A DNA stretch of 28,587 nt from an uncultured Johnsonella sp. (GTDB lineage Bacteria; Bacillota; Clostridia; Lachnospirales; Lachnospiraceae), in contig CAJPUK010000009.1 in NCBI GenBank assembly GCA_905373785.1, forward strand, positions 1 through 28,587, in the 5' to 3' direction. Made by a program: the position numbers and the translations under genes. The notes under the pieces were generated by a model. That model did not search any database. It was not told where the DNA came from and worked only from the letters and a program-made list of their open reading frames with translations. Positions 24,674-28,587 of the stretch are shown one piece after another (positions within the stretch are counted from its first letter, which is position 1; each line of letters starts with the position of its first letter).

Positions 24674-25102
24674 CTACACAAGCTTTGCCAAGACTCCGTT
24701 GACAAAACTGTGTGCCTCATCGCCGGCATATTTTTTTGCAAGCTCCACCGCTTCGTTTATGGCAATATTGGCAACTATATTTGAATCAAATTTCATCTCA
24801 TAACAGGCTATCCTGAGAATACCAAGTTCCACCCTGCCTATACGCTTTAAGCTCCAGCCTGTAGTTACTTCGGATAATTTTTCATCTATATAGCCAATAC
24901 TTCCTATAATGTCTTCCATTCGTTTTTTAAGCTCGGTTCTTTCGGAAAGTTCTATAGTTTCAACTGAAAAAGACTCCTCCTCAGCTTCTTCCTCAAGCTC
25001 CAAGTATCTTTCAATCTGTTCAATTCTTTCTTCCTCTTCTTCATAAAATGATATACAAAACATCATTCTAAGACAATGTTCTCTGAATACCCTTCTGGTC
25101 AT
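24674..25102 (-). CDS. nusB: Transcription antitermination factor NusB
   Basis: 142 residues. All-helical RNA-binding protein that joins NusE (S10) on boxA RNA for rRNA antitermination. TRRVFREHCLRMMFCISFYE is the N-terminal signature, and LRIACYEMKFDSNIVANIAINEAVELAKKY with SFVNGVLAKL is the C-terminal one. A Glu-rich stretch EEEEERIEQIERYLELEEEA occupies the region where the family is variable. I chose the ATG at 25102, preceded by AGGGGG at 7 bases. It leads the cluster that continues to recN. Confidence 0.95.
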   Translation of the reverse strand: MTRRVFREHCLRMMFCISFYEEEEERIEQIERYLELEEEAEEESFSVETIELSERTELKKRMEDIIGSIGYIDEKLSEVTTGWSLKRIGRVELGILRIACYEMKFDSNIVANIAINEAVELAKKYAGDEAHSFVNGVLAKLV

Positions 25103-25163
25103 CAGTTGTCCCCCTGTCAATTTCTATTACTATACCAAACACATTTTCTATGATATATCTTTC

Positions 25164-25192
25164 ATTATACTTTATTACATGAAGATTAACAA
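25164..25192 (-). promoter_or_regulatory. nusB: Promoter of the nusB to recN cluster
   Basis: TTGTTA (25192-25187), exactly 17 bases, then a perfect TATAAT (25169-25164). The predicted leader to the nusB start is about 55 bases. The -35 box overlaps the addA stop codon (25188-25186). Confidence 0.7.
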
Positions 25193-28100
25193 GTTATTGA
25201 CTTATTAAGTGCAAATGACCAAATGATTTTTTCTGTAACCTTCTTTTGTTTCATCATAGAAAGTGCCCTTGCATAATAATCAAGCTGTATACTGTACCTT
25301 TTTATAAGAGTATCTTCCTTTCTGACCCTGTCGGTCTTGTAGTCTATTAAAATAACCCTGTCTTCATACTCTATATAGGCATCTATTATTCCCTGTATAA
25401 GTATAGTTTCTTTTGAGCTTGACAGCCCCAACTCGTCAGCCGCTATACCCATAGTAAATATTGCCTCTCTTTTTAATATACCCTTCCTAAAAGCCTCGCT
25501 CATAATATCCGCCAGATCCGAATGCATAAAATTTTCTATATCCTTTAAGTTTATAAGGCTTTTATAATCCTTGCTTATAAGCTTTTTCTTATAAAGTTTA
25601 TCTATATATGACGAAAGCCCCGAACTTTCAGCCTCATCAAAATCAATAAGTTGCATAAGTTTATGATAGGCATTTCCTCTTATACTTGCCTTATTGGGCT
25701 CTGTAGATTTCTTCTCCTTATCCTCATAGAGAATATTTGCTTCTTCATCTATTATAAGGCTTTTTTTAATGTCAGACACTGAAAACTTTATGTCAAGGTC
25801 AATATCACTTATATAGTTGTACGGCTTTTTTACCAGCTCATTTAATTTAGTATCATTTATAAGCTTCATGCTGTCGAGCTTTTCTTTTAATCTAATGGTT
25901 TCTATCTGCTTTTTTTCTTCATAGCGCATAAGTTCTTCAATCTTAACAAGCTTAGTTTCTATACTTTCTCTTGTCTTTACATCACTTAGCAGCAAAAAGT
26001 CAAGGTATGAACTCGCATTCATAATATCAAGCATACTGAGTTTATTACTTTCTTCTATATGGCTGTACTTTTCATACGCCTTGTCGGCAGTATCAATTAC
26101 CGCAGTCAGTATAAGCTTTTCCTTTGCCCTGCTCATTGCAACATAAAGGACTCTTAACTCTTCACCCAAGTTATCGATCCTTTTTTTGTATTTTAATACA
26201 TTTTTCTTGATACTGCTTGACTTTAATCCGTATTCCAGATCGACATAATCACAGGCTATTCCAAGCTTTGAGTCGGCTATAATGGCATTTTTATAATCCG
26301 AAGTATTAAATCTTTTATGTAAGCCGCTTACGAAACATAGCGGAAATTCAAGACCCTTGGACTTATGTATACTCATGAGCCTTACAGTATCTTCATACTC
26401 CGACACTACCGAAGCCTCTCCGTAATCAGTATTATACTGTTTTAAGTTGTCTATATATTTTATAAAGTTAAAAAGCCCCTTGTAGCCTATGCTCTCATAC
26501 TGTTTAGCCATCTCTGTAAGCATTAAAAGATTGGCTCTTCTTATATGTCCGGCAGGTAGTAAGGATACTATATCCAGATATCCGCTACTGTCATATATAT
26601 ACCTTAATAACTCACTAAGCTCCATATATGAGGACTTTTTTCTGTAATCAAAAAGCAGATCGAAAGCTTTTTTTATCTTTTTTTCCGTATCATGATCATT
26701 AAAGGCTATTTTTTTCTGCAATATGGCTTGGCACATTTCATAGACCTTGTTGCTTTTTTTAGTTTCGTCCTCTTCTTTCTCCATGTACTTTCTGTAATAG
26801 GCTGTAATAAGTGCAAGCTCCTTATCACTTAAGTCTATTATGGGGGAATGTAAAAAAGCGCTTAAGTCTATGTTCATATAGGGATTATCTATTGCCGAAA
26901 GTATTGCCAGTACAAGCTTTACTTCCATGGCATCAAAATATCCGGTTGAAGTGTTGGCATATGCCGGTATGCCTTCTTTTGAAAGTACATCTATGAATTT
27001 TTCACTCTGTCCCTGCATGGATCTTAATAAAATCACAATATCCGAGTATTTAAGCTGTCTGTAAGAGCCGTCCTCAGCCCTTACCAAAAGCGTATTTTTA
27101 AGTTCTTTTATGCGCTTTGCAATCATGCTTGCTTCAAGTACTGCACTGTCTTCTTCAAAATCGTACTTTTCGAGTAAAAGCAGTTCAGTTTGTGAAGCTG
27201 TAGCTAAACCGTCTTTATTTATTTTTTCAAAATCAGCTCCTACATAAAGTGCCGCCTCCTTGTCATAGTCTATACCCCCTACACTTTCGGACATAATATT
27301 AAAAAACAGATCATTTATGCTCTTTAGCACAGTTTCTCTGCTTCTAAAGTTCTTTTTAAGCACTACCTTTACTTCTTTCTCCGACTGCATTTTATCATGG
27401 GCTGTATAGGTATTATATTTTGATAAAAAAAGCTCGGGTCTTGCCTGCCTGAATGCATAGATGGACTGCTTTACATCTCCTACCATAAATACATTGCCGT
27501 TATCAAGGGCTGACAATATACTCTCCTGAACATAGTTTGAGTCCTGGTACTCATCTATGTATATATCCTTAAAATGCTTTGCATATTCTAGGGCAACCTG
27601 ACTTCTTGACATATCCTCATTGTAGAGGATCTCAAGAGCATAATGCTCAAGATCCGCAAAATCGGCAACATTTTTCTCAAGTTTTACCTGCTTAAATCTT
27701 ACTATAAAGTCCTTTACTATATTTATAAGAGTACTTATTGCCTCTTTTTCATACTCCGCTTCTATCTCAAGAGTTTCTTCATCCCTTATAAAGTCCTTTA
27801 TAAGCCTTTCTTTTATAAATTTTTTGTAATTATCCCTTATTCCCTTTGCTATATTTTTAAGCTCTGCATCTGCGTCCTTTGATACCCTGCCTATATTAGG
27901 AAAATCAAACATAAGCAGTGCCTCTCTAAGTTTTGCATAGTCTTTTGCAAGACAAAGATTTTTTGCAAGTGCAAGTTCGTTTATAAAGGTCTGCTTATAG
28001 CCAAGCTCTCCCCTGTCACAGATGTCTATGGCTCTTTCTATTTCATTTTTAATATCATTTGCATTTTTAACTATATTTTCAACTATATAAGCTTCCCATC

Positions 28101-28587
28101 TTGTTTTAAAATCTTCGGTCTCATAGCTTTTCAGTATCTTATCAAGCCAAAGCAAGGGTCTTGGCATAGCCATGGCATAGCTGTATATCTCCTGTATATA
28201 CTCCCTTAACCTGTCATCACTTCTTGCCTTGGTATATGCATTAAGCAATTTTATAAATCCGCCATCATTCTTTTGATAAAGCTCTTCCATAATAATATCC
28301 AAGGTTTCAGGCTTAAGAAGCTCCAGCTCCGACTCATCCGCTATTCTAAAAGACGGATCAAGCTCTATCTTATCTATATGCTCCCTTATTACAGACAGAC
28401 AAAAACTGTCTATAGTACTTATATTGGCACTGTCTATAAGTGTAAGCTGTCTTTTAAGCCTCTTATACTTATCACTTTCATGGCTTTGTTTAAGCAGCTC
28501 TTCTTCAAGACTTTTAGCTATTCTTTCCTTCATCTCCAAAGCTGCCGCCTTGGTAAATGTCATCACCAAAAGCTCATCAATATCTAT
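25186..28587 (-). CDS. addA: ATP-dependent helicase/nuclease subunit A, 5' end outside window
   Basis: About 1133 codons are in the window; the frame stays open to the right edge (IDIDELLVMTFTKAAALEMKERI is interrupted only by the edge side), so the N-terminus with Walker A lies outside. UvrD-type helicase motifs are present: FTKAAALEMKERI (Ia), DEYQDSN (II), VGDVKQSIYAFRQARPELF (III), KKNFRSRETVL (IV), SIHKSKGLEFPLCFVSG (V) and VLYVAMSRAKEKLIL (VI). At the C-terminus ILIQGIIDAYIEY and LIDYKTDRV form the RecB-like nuclease site, followed by QLDYYARAL. With AddB it resects double-strand breaks for recombination. addB normally lies just upstream, outside the window. Confidence 0.96.
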   Translation of the reverse strand: MDIDELLVMTFTKAAALEMKERIAKSLEEELLKQSHESDKYKRLKRQLTLIDSANISTIDSFCLSVIREHIDKIELDPSFRIADESELELLKPETLDIIMEELYQKNDGGFIKLLNAYTKARSDDRLREYIQEIYSYAMAMPRPLLWLDKILKSYETEDFKTRWEAYIVENIVKNANDIKNEIERAIDICDRGELGYKQTFINELALAKNLCLAKDYAKLREALLMFDFPNIGRVSKDADAELKNIAKGIRDNYKKFIKERLIKDFIRDEETLEIEAEYEKEAISTLINIVKDFIVRFKQVKLEKNVADFADLEHYALEILYNEDMSRSQVALEYAKHFKDIYIDEYQDSNYVQESILSALDNGNVFMVGDVKQSIYAFRQARPELFLSKYNTYTAHDKMQSEKEVKVVLKKNFRSRETVLKSINDLFFNIMSESVGGIDYDKEAALYVGADFEKINKDGLATASQTELLLLEKYDFEEDSAVLEASMIAKRIKELKNTLLVRAEDGSYRQLKYSDIVILLRSMQGQSEKFIDVLSKEGIPAYANTSTGYFDAMEVKLVLAILSAIDNPYMNIDLSAFLHSPIIDLSDKELALITAYYRKYMEKEEDETKKSNKVYEMCQAILQKKIAFNDHDTEKKIKKAFDLLFDYRKKSSYMELSELLRYIYDSSGYLDIVSLLPAGHIRRANLLMLTEMAKQYESIGYKGLFNFIKYIDNLKQYNTDYGEASVVSEYEDTVRLMSIHKSKGLEFPLCFVSGLHKRFNTSDYKNAIIADSKLGIACDYVDLEYGLKSSSIKKNVLKYKKRIDNLGEELRVLYVAMSRAKEKLILTAVIDTADKAYEKYSHIEESNKLSMLDIMNASSYLDFLLLSDVKTRESIETKLVKIEELMRYEEKKQIETIRLKEKLDSMKLINDTKLNELVKKPYNYISDIDLDIKFSVSDIKKSLIIDEEANILYEDKEKKSTEPNKASIRGNAYHKLMQLIDFDEAESSGLSSYIDKLYKKKLISKDYKSLINLKDIENFMHSDLADIMSEAFRKGILKREAIFTMGIAADELGLSSSKETILIQGIIDAYIEYEDRVILIDYKTDRVRKEDTLIKRYSIQLDYYARALSMMKQKKVTEKIIWSFALNKSITC

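Overview
The window reads as a chromosomal segment of an AT-rich, low-GC Gram-positive anaerobe of the class Clostridia, most likely Lachnospiraceae. The signs are strong GGAGG-type ribosome binding sites, a four-domain ribosomal protein S1 directly after ispH, a single-chain clostridial PurL, a pyrophosphate-type phosphofructokinase, AddA rather than RecB, and the conserved run nusB-xseA-xseB-ispA-dxs-tlyA-nadK-argR-recN. An oral genus such as Lachnoanaerobaculum is a guess from general resemblance only.

Layout. Positions 1-1083 are accessory DNA on the + strand: the 3' part of an Abi_2 (AbiD/AbiF-like) defence gene with its terminator, a C-terminal relic of a tyrosine recombinase, and a set of short direct repeats that look like integrase arm sites. 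This DNA abuts the 3' end of a tRNA-Pro(GGG) gene, the classic place for an integrated element to end. From 1084 to the right edge every gene is on the - strand.

Read in the direction of transcription (right to left), the core begins with addA (cut by the window edge). A good promoter overlaps the addA stop codon and starts the nusB to recN cluster, which covers transcription antitermination, exonuclease VII, isoprenoid precursors (ispA, dxs), a TlyA-type methyltransferase, NAD kinase, the arginine repressor and the repair ATPase RecN. Glycogen synthase and a divergent PAP2 membrane protein follow. Separately promoted genes come next: a Cof-type HAD phosphatase, a PrsA/parvulin-like lipoprotein overlapping a DUF5721-like gene, PPi-phosphofructokinase and purL. 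After a repeat-bearing intergenic region come lysC (aspartokinase), a BaiN/HI0933-like flavoprotein, cmk, ispH and rpsA, all tightly packed or overlapping, and finally the tRNA-Pro gene.

Functionally the core links isoprenoid synthesis (dxs, ispA, ispH), DNA repair (addA, xseAB, recN), nucleotide and cofactor supply (purL, cmk, nadK), translation (rpsA, tRNA-Pro, tlyA) and carbon flow (PPi-PFK, glgA). Most of it is ordinary housekeeping DNA. I found no clear undescribed system. The best leads are the defence-bearing island edge at the tRNA, a pair of structured 84-86 bp repeats between purL and lysC, and several intergenic hairpins with apparent promoters inside or beside them.
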